A stretch of 48,511 nt of DNA from SABY01 sp964593705 (lineage in GTDB: Bacteria > Bacteroidota > Bacteroidia > Bacteroidales > 4484-276), in the NCBI GenBank assembly GCA_964593705.1, contig CAZQIV010000039.1, forward strand, positions 1-48,511. The letters run 5' to 3'. The stretch's first letter is position 1. Each line of letters opens with the position of its first letter. The notes under the pieces are model-generated. The model did not search any database. It saw nothing but the letters and a program-made list of their open reading frames with translations, and was not told the DNA's origin. Positions 9,295 through 18,378 of the stretch are shown in pieces. The translations under genes and the position numbers were made by a program.

Positions 9295-10923
9295 ATGTCG
9301 AAAGGATTATTTAACGTACCTATAGCTGAAAACGAACCGGTGTTATCATACACTCCGGGCAGCCCTGAACGCGAAAATGTGAAAGCAATGATTAAAAAAA
9401 TGCGTTCGGAAATAAAGGATATTCCAATGTTTATTGGCGGCAAAGAAGTTAGAACAGATGAAAAAATTGAAATACGACCCCCGCATGATTTAAAGCATTT
9501 GTTGGGATATTACTACATGGGCAAAAAAGAACATGTGGAGCAAGCCATTGATGCAGCCCTCAATGTGCGTAAAAAATGGCAGTCGATGGACTGGCACCAA
9601 CGGGCAAGCATATTCTTAAAAGCTGCCGATTTAATTTCTGGTTCATACCGTGCCAAAATAAACGCGGCAACCATGCTGGGTCAGTCAAAAAATGTTTACC
9701 AGGCCGAAATTGATGCCGCCTGCGAAACTGCCGATTTCCTACGCTTTAATGTACAATTTATGACTCAAATATACCAGGATCAACCTATTTCTTCAAAAGG
9801 GTTATGGAACAGGGTTGAGCAACGGCCACTCGAAGGTTTTGTGTATGCACTTACACCTTTTAATTTTACATCAATTGCTGCCAACCTGCCAACTGCACCG
9901 GCCATGATGGGCAATGTAGTGGTTTGGAAACCATCGGGCACCCAGGTTTATTCAGCATCTGTTATCATGGAAGTATTGATGGAGGCCGGCCTTCCTGATG
10001 GTGTAATTAATATGGTAAACGTTTCGGGCCCTGTTGGTGGAAAAGTAATGGCTGAACATCCTGATTTTGTCGGAGTGCACTTTACGGGTTCTACACAGGT
10101 ATTTAAAAAAGTATGGAAAGCCATTGGCGACAATGTAATGAGTCACAACACCTATCCTAAAATTGTTGGCGAAACCGGTGGAAAAGATTTTGTGATGGTT
10201 CACAAATCGGCACGCCCCGATCAGGTGGCAACGGCCTTATCGAGAGGAGCATTCGAGTATCAGGGGCAAAAGTGTTCAGCAGCCTCACGGGCATACATTC
10301 CAAAATCGTTGTGGCCTGAAATTAAGAAGCTTGTTACAGCCGACCTGAAATCGTTTAAAATGGGTCCTCCCGAAGATTTTCGCAATTTTATTAATGCTGT
10401 AATTGATGAAAATTCTTATGATAAAATCACGGGCTATATCGACCAGGCTAAAAAAGACGGGCTCGAAATAATTGCCGGTGGAAACTACGATAAATCAGTT
10501 GGCTACTTCATCGAACCTACTATTTTACTTACAACTAATCCAAAATATGTTACAATGCAGGAAGAAATATTTGGCCCGGTATTGACAATTTATCTTTACG
10601 ATGATGAGAAGTTTGAAGAAACATTACACTTGCTTGACGAAACTTCACCCTATGCCCTGACCGGGGCCATTTTTGCGCTTGACCGGTTTGCCATCGAACA
10701 GGCTTGTGAAATTCTTGAAAATGCAGCCGGAAACTTTTATATCAATGATAAACCTACAGGTGCTGTAGTAGGCCAGCAGCCATTTGGCGGAGCAAGGGCA
10801 TCAGGAACAAATGATAAATCAGGATCATACCTCAACCTTTTGCGCTGGGTTTCAACACGCACAATCAAAGAAAACTTTGATCCACCCACCGACTACCGCT
10901 ATCCTTTTTTGGAGGCTGAATGA
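9295..10923 (+). CDS. pruA: 1-Pyrroline-5-carboxylate dehydrogenase (L-glutamate gamma-semialdehyde dehydrogenase)
   Basis: A 542-residue aldehyde dehydrogenase of the long P5CDH class, which oxidises glutamate gamma-semialdehyde to glutamate with NAD in proline degradation. The N-terminus (FNVPIAENEPVLSYTPGSPER) is typical of the animal/Bacteroidota P5CDH branch. The catalytic pair is visible: general base E293 in VGETGGKDF and nucleophile C327 in YQGQKCSAASR. FTGST and NFYINDKPTGAVVGQQPFGG are also present, so the enzyme looks complete. No proline dehydrogenase gene is adjacent. A scaffold gap follows 22 bp after the stop, so downstream neighbours are partly hidden. Confidence 0.95.
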   Translation: MSKGLFNVPIAENEPVLSYTPGSPERENVKAMIKKMRSEIKDIPMFIGGKEVRTDEKIEIRPPHDLKHLLGYYYMGKKEHVEQAIDAALNVRKKWQSMDWHQRASIFLKAADLISGSYRAKINAATMLGQSKNVYQAEIDAACETADFLRFNVQFMTQIYQDQPISSKGLWNRVEQRPLEGFVYALTPFNFTSIAANLPTAPAMMGNVVVWKPSGTQVYSASVIMEVLMEAGLPDGVINMVNVSGPVGGKVMAEHPDFVGVHFTGSTQVFKKVWKAIGDNVMSHNTYPKIVGETGGKDFVMVHKSARPDQVATALSRGAFEYQGQKCSAASRAYIPKSLWPEIKKLVTADLKSFKMGPPEDFRNFINAVIDENSYDKITGYIDQAKKDGLEIIAGGNYDKSVGYFIEPTILLTTNPKYVTMQEEIFGPVLTIYLYDDEKFEETLHLLDETSPYALTGAIFALDRFAIEQACEILENAAGNFYINDKPTGAVVGQQPFGGARASGTNDKSGSYLNLLRWVSTRTIKENFDPPTDYRYPFLEAE

Positions 10924-10945
10924 TTTTTTTTGGTGTAGAGACAAG

Positions 10946-11045
10946 NNNNNNNNNNNNNNNNNNNNNNNNNNNNNNNNNNNNNNNNNNNNNNNNNNNNNNN
11001 NNNNNNNNNNNNNNNNNNNNNNNNNNNNNNNNNNNNNNNNNNNNN
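10946..11045. other. Assembly gap of 100 N
   Basis: Exactly 100 undetermined bases, the usual scaffolding placeholder, flanked on both sides by the same ACAAG/GCATGCCTTGTC repeat. The true length is unknown and the repeat probably caused the assembly break. Confidence 0.97.
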
Positions 11046-11148
11046 GCATGCCTTGTCTCATTATTTGGAGGCAAGGCATGCCTTGTCTCATTATTTGGAG
11101 GCAAGGCATGCCTTGTCTCATTATTTGGAGACAAGGCATGCCTTGTCT
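11046..11148. repeat. 30-bp tandem repeat bordering the gap
   Basis: Three full units and one partial unit of a 30-nt sequence starting GCATGCCTTGTCTCATTATT. Each unit contains the palindrome-like ACAAGGCATGCCTTGT. The left side of the gap ends in GAGACAAG, so the array continues into it. A related single piece (ACAAGGCATGACTTGTCTC) is near 37420. There are no spacers, so it is not a CRISPR. Confidence 0.9.
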
Positions 11149-11188
11149 GTACCATAATGATAAATATTTATGGGAAAAATGTGGGCAA

Positions 11189-11656
11189 TTACCTTCCTAT
11201 CGACCGGTACAAATATTCGCGGTAATCCTTTTTTGCAGGTTCGTAATCGCTTGTATATAATGGCGATGAAATAAGATAATCGGCCGAAGAACGATTGGAA
11301 GCGGTTGGAATGTTGTAGAGCACAGCCATCCTTAACAATGCCTTAACATCAACATCGTGGGGGTGCTGCCCCATTGGATCCCAGAAAAATATCAGGATAT
11401 CAACTTCACCATCGGCAATCATAACACCAAGTTGTTGATCGCCACCCAAAGGGCCTGATTTTAGCCTTATCATTTCAGTATCTTCATCTGTATCACCTTC
11501 GGCTGAACGATCCATAGTGTCCTTAACCATACGGCCTGTAGTACCTGTACAGATCAAGCGCTGACCCGAAAGTTTTTCGTGATTCCATTTTACCCAGGCC
11601 ACCATATCGCTTTTCATGTTGTCGTGTGCCACAAGGGCTATATTTTGCTTTTTCAT
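11189..11656 (-). CDS. mgsA: Methylglyoxal synthase
   Basis: A 155-residue protein starting at ATG 11656 (MKKQNIALVAHDN). The open frame extends further upstream but lacks family similarity there. It converts dihydroxyacetone phosphate to methylglyoxal and phosphate, a bypass of lower glycolysis. Family motifs: VAHDNMK (H11), TGTTGR phosphate loop, GPLGGDQQ with the catalytic Asp (D73), and WDPMGQHPHDVD with the His/Asp pair near 98-101. Length matches the E. coli enzyme (about 152). The insert SAEGDTDEDTEM just before the catalytic loop is slightly longer than usual. It is monocistronic here; triosephosphate isomerase, which competes for the substrate, is at 33.6 kb. Confidence 0.94.
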   Translation of the reverse strand: MKKQNIALVAHDNMKSDMVAWVKWNHEKLSGQRLICTGTTGRMVKDTMDRSAEGDTDEDTEMIRLKSGPLGGDQQLGVMIADGEVDILIFFWDPMGQHPHDVDVKALLRMAVLYNIPTASNRSSADYLISSPLYTSDYEPAKKDYREYLYRSIGR

Positions 11657-12005
11657 TTTATTCAATTTTAAAAATCGCGACAAAATTATTGCTTCTACGA
11701 ATAATAAGATGTGATTTTTACGAATTAACGTAATGTTTACATTGCTAATCACGATCGTCCCCGGGATTAGCATACAATTTTTACCTTGTTTAATAATGTT
11801 ATAATTTTTGATGATCGGGTTTATTGGGATTAAATGAGTAAACAACACGTTAACCCACAATTATTTAGCATTAGAATGGCGCATCCAAATCCCGACAGGC
11901 TAAGCGGAGGTTTACTACTCTATATTCGGCGCTACATAATAAATTTTAATTTCAGCAATTATTTCTTGCAATTACATGCAACATTGTTTAATCTAAATCC
12001 GTGCC
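11657..12005. other. Intergenic spacer between divergent genes
   Basis: A 349-bp AT-rich spacer with no gene. It contains the candidate mgsA promoter and, presumably, the promoter of the envelope-glycan operon, for which no clear box is seen. Confidence 0.5.
11681..11688 (-). promoter_or_regulatory. Candidate -7 box of mgsA (TAATTTTG)
   Basis: On the minus strand this reads TAATTTTG, matching TAnnTTTG, 24 bp upstream of the mgsA ATG. No good -33 TTG is seen. Confidence 0.4.
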
Positions 12006-12863
12006 TTGAAAATCAAAATCAATAAACATATCACAACAGCAGCAAAGATTTTACTATCGCTTGCTATCATTGGATTTGTGTTTTACAAAATCGACACAAA
12101 GGCTTTAATGGATGTGTTTCATCGTGTTAAGCCGGCCTATTTACTCATTGCCCTGGCATTTTTTGTGTTTTCAAAATTGGTGTCGGCTTACAGGCTCAAT
12201 AAATTTCTTTATGCTACAGGTATTCAAATCAGCAATGCCTTCAACATCAGGCTCTACCTCCTTGGAATGTTCTACAACTTATTTCTGCCAGGTGGCATAG
12301 GTGGAGATGGATATAAAATCTACCTGTTGAACAAACGCTTTGGGATAAAAGCAAAAAAGATTTTCTGGGGCATCCTCATCGATCGTTTGATGGGCTTGCT
12401 GGCGCTTTTTTGCCTGGCATCGGGCTTGTCGGCATTTATAGCGCTACCCCTGGCCTGGCTGAATTTTGCATGGCTGCTGATTCCTGTTGCTGTGCTCTCA
12501 TTCTACATCTTTATCAGGCAACTGTTTTCGGGCTATTCACAAATATTTTTCAAAACACTTGGGCAATCTTTTGTTGTCCAGTTATCGCAGGTAATCTCAG
12601 CCATTTTTATCCTGTTTTCTATCGGGGTTTCATATCAAATCCCCGAATATGTTTTCATATTCATGATATCATCCATTGTAGCTGCTTTGCCAATTACCAT
12701 CGGAGGAATAGGTTCTCGTGAAGTTACTTTTTTATTTGGTTCCGAATTGATGGGGCTCGATGTCAGCAATTCGATTGCCCTCAGCCTTTTGTTTTATTTG
12801 ATAACAGCATTTGTTTCGCTTTGGGGCATTTATTACAGCATCCAAAATAACAAATTAAAATAA
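12006..12863 (+). CDS. Lysylphosphatidylglycerol synthase-type flippase domain membrane protein (UPF0104)
   Basis: A 285-residue polytopic protein with about seven to eight membrane segments, of the LPG_synthase_TM/UPF0104 family. It includes the family signature LFLPGGIGGDGYKIYLL near residues 92-108 and the ITIGGIGSRE motif near the C-terminus. Members are linked to movement or modification of envelope lipids; the MprF synthase half is absent. The start is a TTG at 12006, as no in-frame ATG precedes the first helix. It is first of four same-strand genes (35 bp to the next, then two overlaps), so it likely works with the glycosyltransferases and deacetylase that follow, perhaps moving the lipid-linked sugar (inference). 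Confidence 0.85.
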   Translation: MKIKINKHITTAAKILLSLAIIGFVFYKIDTKALMDVFHRVKPAYLLIALAFFVFSKLVSAYRLNKFLYATGIQISNAFNIRLYLLGMFYNLFLPGGIGGDGYKIYLLNKRFGIKAKKIFWGILIDRLMGLLALFCLASGLSAFIALPLAWLNFAWLLIPVAVLSFYIFIRQLFSGYSQIFFKTLGQSFVVQLSQVISAIFILFSIGVSYQIPEYVFIFMISSIVAALPITIGGIGSREVTFLFGSELMGLDVSNSIALSLLFYLITAFVSLWGIYYSIQNNKLK

Positions 12864-12898
12864 AAGAATTTTATACCTGGAAAATTAATAATAATCAG

Positions 12899-14503
12899 AT
12901 GCTTGAAAAACTCAGAAAAAGCCCGAATTTTTTTTACATCACGGGAATTTTGCTACTTATTCCGGCTCTTTTGATCAACCTGGGAAAGTTAAATATTTTT
13001 TTCGCGGTTGATGAAGCCACCCGCGCACTCGTTGCCCTCGAAATGATGATTAGCGACAATTACATTACCCCCACGATAAACGGGGAATTTTATTACAACA
13101 AGCCTCCATTATTTTCGTGGATACTGGTTGTGTTTTTTAAAACCTTTGGCTTCAGCGAATTTGTTCTCCGACTGCCAACCGTGATATCGATAATTGGATT
13201 TGGCCTTACCGTTTATTGGTTTGTGAGTCGTGAGCTGGGCAAACAGGCCGGAATTTTAACCGCCTTTTTGCTGGTAACATCAGGAAGACTGCTGTATTGG
13301 GAATCGTGGCTTGGCTACATCGACACTACTTTTTCGTGGGTAAGCTATAGCGGAATAATGTTTATTGTTTTTTACTTCCGACAAAAAAAATACCTCAGCC
13401 TGTTCTTGCTTTCTTACTTAATGATGACTTTTGGATTTTTGCTCAAAGGGCTGCCGTCAATAGCTTTTCAGGCCATTTCGCTGCTGGTGGTATTTATTTC
13501 CGAAAAACAGTTCAAACAGCTTTTTACCTGGAAGCATCTTGCAGGAATCATGGTTTTTATTGGCATTACCGGGACATATTACCTTATTTATCACCAATAC
13601 AATTCGTTGGAAAATGTTATAAATACTTTAATCGATCAATCTGCCAAACGAACAGTTGTCCAACAGGGTATAAGCCAAACCTTAAAACACCTGTTTCTTT
13701 TCCCTTTCGAAATGCTTTATCATTATCTCCCCTGGACTATTTTGCTTGCATTTACCTTTACCGGGAGATTCCGGGAAATCTTATCTCAAAACAAATTTCT
13801 CAAACTTAATCTCCTGCTTGTAATCTTCAATATCATCCCATACTGGACATCGCCTGATGTTTATCCAAAATACATTATGATGCTTGTGCCCATGATACTT
13901 GCGCCATCATTATATTTTTACCTTAAAAATAAAGCAGAAAACAAAAAGGGCTCAAAAATTCTTGAATTCGTCCTTCTGTGTTTGGCTTCATTGCTCACGC
14001 TTAGTTTTCTTTTCTTTCCGTTCGTACCTGATTTTAGTAAAGTCCCGATGGTATTTTCAAAAAGCATTTTGCTATTGATGTTAGGGCTTGTTTTTACATT
14101 TTTTTATTGGAAAATCAAAAGCCAACGGCTCATGCTTTTCGTTATAATACTGCTTATAGGGCGCATGGCGCTTGGTTTTTTTATTTGGCCTCAGCGCGGA
14201 GTTGATTACGAGAATTACGAAAAACATGCCATCGAAACTGCCAGGATTACGAAAGATGATAGTGTGTATTACTATCATGCTGAAATGACACAATATGGAG
14301 CATCTTACGTGATGACTCGTGAGAAATGGGATATTATCAGGATAGAAAAAGACACTCCAAAACCGGGGGTTTTTTACATTACTGATGATGCCGGCCTGGA
14401 GATAATCGGGCAAAATCACCGGGATATTAAAGTTTTTTATACCTATCCAAATGCACAGGATGGCAGAAATTTAAACCTGATTAAAATTATCGACGATGAT
14501 TAA
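12899..14503 (+). CDS. ArnT-like family 39 glycosyltransferase
   Basis: A 534-residue integral membrane protein with 10 or more hydrophobic segments and a soluble C-terminal tail. The first periplasmic loop carries FAVDEATRALVALEM (D38, E39, R42), matching the acidic catalytic motif of PMT/ArnT-type GT39 enzymes that use polyprenyl-phosphate sugars at the outer face of the inner membrane. YNKPPLFSWILVVFFKTFGFSEFVLRLPTVI is the classic second family signature. It overlaps the GT2 gene by 8 bp. With GT2 and deacetylase partners it probably transfers a (deacetylated) sugar to lipid A or another envelope acceptor (inference). Confidence 0.88.
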   Translation: MLEKLRKSPNFFYITGILLLIPALLINLGKLNIFFAVDEATRALVALEMMISDNYITPTINGEFYYNKPPLFSWILVVFFKTFGFSEFVLRLPTVISIIGFGLTVYWFVSRELGKQAGILTAFLLVTSGRLLYWESWLGYIDTTFSWVSYSGIMFIVFYFRQKKYLSLFLLSYLMMTFGFLLKGLPSIAFQAISLLVVFISEKQFKQLFTWKHLAGIMVFIGITGTYYLIYHQYNSLENVINTLIDQSAKRTVVQQGISQTLKHLFLFPFEMLYHYLPWTILLAFTFTGRFREILSQNKFLKLNLLLVIFNIIPYWTSPDVYPKYIMMLVPMILAPSLYFYLKNKAENKKGSKILEFVLLCLASLLTLSFLFFPFVPDFSKVPMVFSKSILLLMLGLVFTFFYWKIKSQRLMLFVIILLIGRMALGFFIWPQRGVDYENYEKHAIETARITKDDSVYYYHAEMTQYGASYVMTREKWDIIRIEKDTPKPGVFYITDDAGLEIIGQNHRDIKVFYTYPNAQDGRNLNLIKIIDDD

Positions 14504-15461
14504 TAAAGTTTCCATTATCACACCTCTGTATAACGAGCAAGGCAATATCGCCAGGCTTGCAGAGGAAATTTCACAAAGTCTTGAAAAATTGGATTACCAC
14601 TACGAGGTCATCATGGTTAATGATGGCAGCAGCGATGACACCTGGCAACAAATTCAGGAAATAAGCAAAAAGGATGGCCGTTTCCGGGGCATCGACCTGG
14701 CGGGAAATTATGGGCAGACCCTTGCTCTCCGCGCCGGATTCGAGCATTCATCGGGCGACCTGGTAATATTTATGGATGGCGACCTGCAACACAATCCGGC
14801 AGACATACCACGTTTTATCGAAAAAATTGAAGAAGGTTATGATATGGTGGGTGGCTCAAAAACAAAAAGGCCTGAAAAAATTTTCAGGCGCAATATGTCA
14901 AGGTTTGCACATCTTATAATACAATGGATTTCAGGGGTGAAGATGTCATACTTTGGAGCCACATTCAGGGCTTACAGGCGATACCTGCTCGAAAATGCCA
15001 ATATGCTCGGAGATGCTCACCGTTTTATGGGTGCCACACTTGCCCGCAAAGGAGTGAAACATACCGAAATCCCATTACAAATTCGTAAACGTACAGCGGG
15101 CAAGAGCCATTATTCCCTGCGAAAAGTCTTTTTGGTAATCATCGATCTTATTTTCCTTAAATTCACTGTCTCATACATGAATAAACCCTTTAGGCTTTTT
15201 GGCCTTACCGGCGGGGTGATGTTTTTGTTGGGATCTGTACCCAGCGCCATATTTATACTTAGTTCAATATTTTTTGAAACCAATATTCGTGAAGATTATT
15301 TATCGGAGTTTATGTTTTCATTTTTCATTATGATTATAGGTTTGATTTTGGTGAGCTTTGGCCTGATTGCCGAAATCGGGGTTTATAACTATTATTCACG
15401 TGGTTCTCATAATCCATATACCATCAGGCGAACGGTAGATAAAAACGAAACAGATGAGTAA
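14496..15461 (+). CDS. ArnC/DPM1-like family 2 glycosyltransferase
   Basis: A 321-residue enzyme with a GT-A catalytic domain followed by two C-terminal membrane helices (~230-255, 270-300), the layout of polyprenyl-phosphate sugar synthases such as ArnC, GtrB and Dpm1. Motifs: SIITPLYNEQGNI, VNDGSSDDTW, metal-binding FMDGDLQHNP (D94, D96), and KRTAGKSHYSLRK near 204-216. It likely charges undecaprenyl phosphate with a sugar or N-acyl amino sugar at the cytoplasmic face. It overlaps both neighbours by 8 bp, indicating translational coupling with GT39 and the deacetylase. Confidence 0.93.
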   Translation: MINKVSIITPLYNEQGNIARLAEEISQSLEKLDYHYEVIMVNDGSSDDTWQQIQEISKKDGRFRGIDLAGNYGQTLALRAGFEHSSGDLVIFMDGDLQHNPADIPRFIEKIEEGYDMVGGSKTKRPEKIFRRNMSRFAHLIIQWISGVKMSYFGATFRAYRRYLLENANMLGDAHRFMGATLARKGVKHTEIPLQIRKRTAGKSHYSLRKVFLVIIDLIFLKFTVSYMNKPFRLFGLTGGVMFLLGSVPSAIFILSSIFFETNIREDYLSEFMFSFFIMIIGLILVSFGLIAEIGVYNYYSRGSHNPYTIRRTVDKNETDE

Positions 15462-16254
15462 GCTTTTGATAATTAACGCTGATGACTTTGGATGGGACAG
15501 TGATTCAAGTGATGCCATCATCGATTTGCTCCAACAACAAAAAATTAGCAGCACTACAATTCTTGCCAACTGCGTTAAACCTGGCGAGCTGGCAAAACTG
15601 AGAACAATTGAAAGCATAAGTACAGGATTGCACCTGAACCTGGTTTCCGGACAACCGCTCAGTGAACCCGGCAGGAACAACAGCCTGACGGATAACTCGG
15701 GGAACTTTTTTTCGGCAGCGGGCTTGTTTCAAAAATTCCTGACAAAAAGCGTGAGTAACAACGACATAAAAAACGAAATCAAAGCGCAGATCAACTTCCT
15801 GAAGGACCACGGCATCAACATTTCGCACGCCGACAGCCACCAACATTTGCATCAATTTCCGATGTTGGGTAAAATCATTACACAAACTTTGAAGGAAAAC
15901 GGCATAACAAAAATCAGGAACTGCCATCCCACCTCAACACCCTCCATGCGGGCAAAAATCATCTGGACTTTTGCCATGCTTACCCGCCACAACCTTGCAG
16001 GTTTTAAATCGCCCGAGGGGCTGATTCCCGATTTTTCGTTTGCAGACCTGTACGATGACCCTTTTTTTGAGCGCATCCTCAAACATTCATTTCACGGGAA
16101 AAATATCCTCGAAATAATGACTCATCCTGGGCTGGCCGACAAACCCGGCTCATATCTTAACAGGAAACAGGAATATGAATTTTGGAAAAATACTAACATC
16201 AATACATTGTTTTTAAAATATGATATTAAGCTGATTGGATATCACCAGCTATGA
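15454..16254 (+). CDS. ChbG/HpnK (YdjC-fold) carbohydrate deacetylase
   Basis: A 266-residue YdjC-fold deacetylase. Metal and catalytic motifs are intact: INADDFGWD (D10, D11), GLHLNLVSG (H60) and HADSHQHLHQFP (D127, H129, H131). Relatives remove N-acetyl groups from chito-oligosaccharides (ChbG), hopanoid sugars (HpnK) or undecaprenyl-phosphate-linked GalNAc (NaxD of Francisella). The 8-bp overlap with an ArnC-like GT2 and the nearby ArnT-like GT39 favour the NaxD-like role: making a free amino sugar on the lipid carrier. No hopanoid genes are nearby. It is last in the operon. Confidence 0.9.
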   Translation: MSKLLIINADDFGWDSDSSDAIIDLLQQQKISSTTILANCVKPGELAKLRTIESISTGLHLNLVSGQPLSEPGRNNSLTDNSGNFFSAAGLFQKFLTKSVSNNDIKNEIKAQINFLKDHGINISHADSHQHLHQFPMLGKIITQTLKENGITKIRNCHPTSTPSMRAKIIWTFAMLTRHNLAGFKSPEGLIPDFSFADLYDDPFFERILKHSFHGKNILEIMTHPGLADKPGSYLNRKQEYEFWKNTNINTLFLKYDIKLIGYHQL

Positions 16255-16391
16255 TAAAAATAATGGTTCTACTACCATTTTTTAAGGGTGCAAAATGCGC
16301 GGGAGTGTAGAGAATTTATATTTCAATCATAGTGCTTGCTTTTAAATGTGTTTTTTCTTATCTTAGCGGGCTTATAAAAATGGAGGTTATT

Positions 16392-17468
16392 ATGAAAAAG
16401 TTAACACTATCAATCCTTTTTGCAACAATCCTTTCGATACCTGTTTTTTGTAATCCTATTCCCCCTGCAGGAATTATTGTTGAAGTATATTTTGAGGGTG
16501 ATGATTGGTTTTTGGTGGCCGACAATTATTGTATGGAAATGTACGGTATCGAATCTTTTGATCAGGTGGGAATTTTTTGCAATTGTGGGTATTTGGAGTT
16601 TATCCCCGGTTTTTCACCTGATTTTGGCAATCCAACAACCATAATCACTCAGGCTGCCATACAAAATCCCATTACCATCAATCCTGTCGAAGATCATATC
16701 ATGGTTGATTTTCCTAGTGGTTATACTTATGCTGAACTTGAATGGGGACCTTCGGAGCAGGACGAGGTAAGTGGACCATTACTAGGCCAGACACTTATTT
16801 TATGGTTATTTGCGTATAATTGGGATTACAATTATGCCTGGTTTACAGTAAAAGGTGATGGGCCAAATTGCTATTATTCCAACTGCAATGTTTTCGGAAC
16901 TTTTAATGGTTATGTAACTGATAATAATGGTAACCCCGTTTCAAATGCAGAAATTGTTTATCTCGATGATATGTTTTATGAATTAGGCTATGAATTCCAT
17001 CACATTATAACAGATCTCAACGGATATTTTCATTATGATAATATGCCTGCCAAAAACTTTCACATTTATAAAATCATTATTGATGAAGTTGAATATGATG
17101 TGGATGAGTTTATTCAGATAGAGCCTAACGAAACTACAAGCATGGATTTTGAAATCGTTATTACAGGTATGGATGAAAACCTTGCACACAAGGAAGCTAC
17201 AATTTCAAATTCTCCCAACCCGTTTTCAGGACAAACCACTTTCCTGATAAAACTTCCGGCGAAGCAAGGCAAGGGACATCCTGTGCTTTACATTACCGAT
17301 ATGTTGGGGAAAATTGTTGACATTGTCGAAATCCGGGCTTCTCAAATAAAAAATAATACGGCTACAATTTCCTGGGTAAAAGATCCATCCTTGCCCTCTG
17401 GAAATTATGTTGCACTGCTAAAAGACAGAAATACTAAGCTAACCACACACAAAATTACCATCGAATGA
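16392..17468 (+). CDS. Secreted protein with carboxypeptidase-regulatory-like domain and T9SS sorting domain
   Basis: A 358-residue protein from ATG 16392, chosen over an upstream ATG because GGAGG lies 6-10 nt before it and a clean signal peptide follows (MKKLTLSILFATILSIPVFC). Residues ~30-170 are unrecognised, rich in Asp, aromatic residues and paired cysteines. Then comes a CarboxypepD_reg-like beta-sandwich (FNGYVTDNNGNPVSNAEIVY ... TDLNGYFHYDNMPA, ~175-255). The last ~85 residues form a type A T9SS C-terminal signal (SNSPNPFSGQTTFLIKLP ... LYITDMLGKIV ... LPSGNYVALL), so it is exported by the Por system and anchored or released. The stop overlaps the next start (ATGA), so the two are coexpressed. 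Ligand unknown. Confidence 0.82.
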   Translation: MKKLTLSILFATILSIPVFCNPIPPAGIIVEVYFEGDDWFLVADNYCMEMYGIESFDQVGIFCNCGYLEFIPGFSPDFGNPTTIITQAAIQNPITINPVEDHIMVDFPSGYTYAELEWGPSEQDEVSGPLLGQTLILWLFAYNWDYNYAWFTVKGDGPNCYYSNCNVFGTFNGYVTDNNGNPVSNAEIVYLDDMFYELGYEFHHIITDLNGYFHYDNMPAKNFHIYKIIIDEVEYDVDEFIQIEPNETTSMDFEIVITGMDENLAHKEATISNSPNPFSGQTTFLIKLPAKQGKGHPVLYITDMLGKIVDIVEIRASQIKNNTATISWVKDPSLPSGNYVALLKDRNTKLTTHKITIE

Positions 17469-18040
17469 CAAAAAAAATCTGCTTGCTTACCTATTTCATT
17501 TCGCTGATATTTATGGCAAACGGACAAAACATTTCGTTCTATGCCGAGGATTTGGATTTCTATATCAACGACACCACCTTTGAAGTTGACGGACTTTACT
17601 ATTTCAGAAATAACTCAGGCGATGAAATCAAGCAAATGCTTTTTTATCCTTTTCCTGATACAGATATTTACGGTAAGATTTCTTTTATCAAAATCAACAT
17701 CGAAGGAGATGCAACATCGATGCTGGCCACCCAATCAGCTAAGGGTTCGTTGTTTAAAGTTAAAATTCCGGCCAATGGCGAGGTAGCTTACAGGATAAAT
17801 TACGGACAAAAAATAAAATCGAACACAGCCAAATACATTATTACTACCACACAAGCATGGAATGCACCCTTTGAGTTTGCCAATTACTCACTCACGATTC
17901 CTGAAAATATTGGCATCGATTCTGTTTCAATCAATCCTGACACTTTAACAATTCAGGAAGGAGCACAAAAATATTTCTGGCAGCGGAAAAACTTTATGCC
18001 AGATGAAGATTTCATTTTTTGGTTTAAAGTTTTATTTTAA
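17465..18040 (+). CDS. Secreted protein of unknown function
   Basis: A 191-residue protein with an N-terminal signal peptide (~1-20, ending near ANG/QN) and a beta-rich body. The segment FEVDGLYYFRNNSGDEIKQMLFYPFP resembles the N-terminal beta-domain that precedes M1-type or DUF3857-like modules, but no catalytic motif follows. It overlaps the T9SS cargo gene by 4 bp and is probably its periplasmic or outer-membrane partner. No sorting domain is present. Function not recognised. Confidence 0.75.
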   Translation: MTKKICLLTYFISLIFMANGQNISFYAEDLDFYINDTTFEVDGLYYFRNNSGDEIKQMLFYPFPDTDIYGKISFIKINIEGDATSMLATQSAKGSLFKVKIPANGEVAYRINYGQKIKSNTAKYIITTTQAWNAPFEFANYSLTIPENIGIDSVSINPDTLTIQEGAQKYFWQRKNFMPDEDFIFWFKVLF

Positions 18041-18058
18041 AAATTACTACCTGCTTGA

Positions 18059-18370
18059 TTATACTTGCGGTTGGTGTGCAATATTTCTTAATTTTTCAAT
18101 CCTGGCAAATATTTCAAATTTTCTGTTTCTCTCTTCTTCAATATCATAATCGTCTTGAAGTCCAAGCCAAAACTTTGCTGAATTTTCAAAATATGAACTA
18201 AGTCTCAATGCTGTATCAGCAGTAATCCTCCTGTTTCCTTTAACTATTTGTGATATTCTTGTCTGTGGTATATCAATATCTTTTGAAAGTTTATATGCAG
18301 ATATTTGCAATGGCTTTAAAAACTCTTCCAATAATATTTCTCCAGGATGTATGTTGTCTAATTTTTCCAT
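18059..18370 (-). CDS. higA: HigA-family antitoxin (XRE helix-turn-helix)
   Basis: A 103-residue protein from ATG 18370 (MEKLDNIHPGEILLEEF); the frame is open upstream but overlaps the toxin gene. It contains the HigA/VapI family signature HPGEILLEEFLKPLQISAYKLSKDIDIPQTRISQIVKGNRRITADTALRL in two halves, a helix-turn-helix, then FWLGLQDDYDIE. It neutralises the adjacent toxin and represses the operon. The toxin gene is upstream and ends 8 bp before this start, the toxin-first order typical of higBA. Confidence 0.92.
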   Translation of the reverse strand: MEKLDNIHPGEILLEEFLKPLQISAYKLSKDIDIPQTRISQIVKGNRRITADTALRLSSYFENSAKFWLGLQDDYDIEEERNRKFEIFARIEKLRNIAHQPQV

Positions 18371-18378
18371 TTTTATGT

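Noticed and set aside
11046..11148. Tandem 30-bp repeat as a CRISPR array
   Set aside because: Units abut with no spacers and no cas genes are present.
10784..11260. Frames crossing the N gap
   Set aside because: They include undetermined bases and tandem repeat; not genes.
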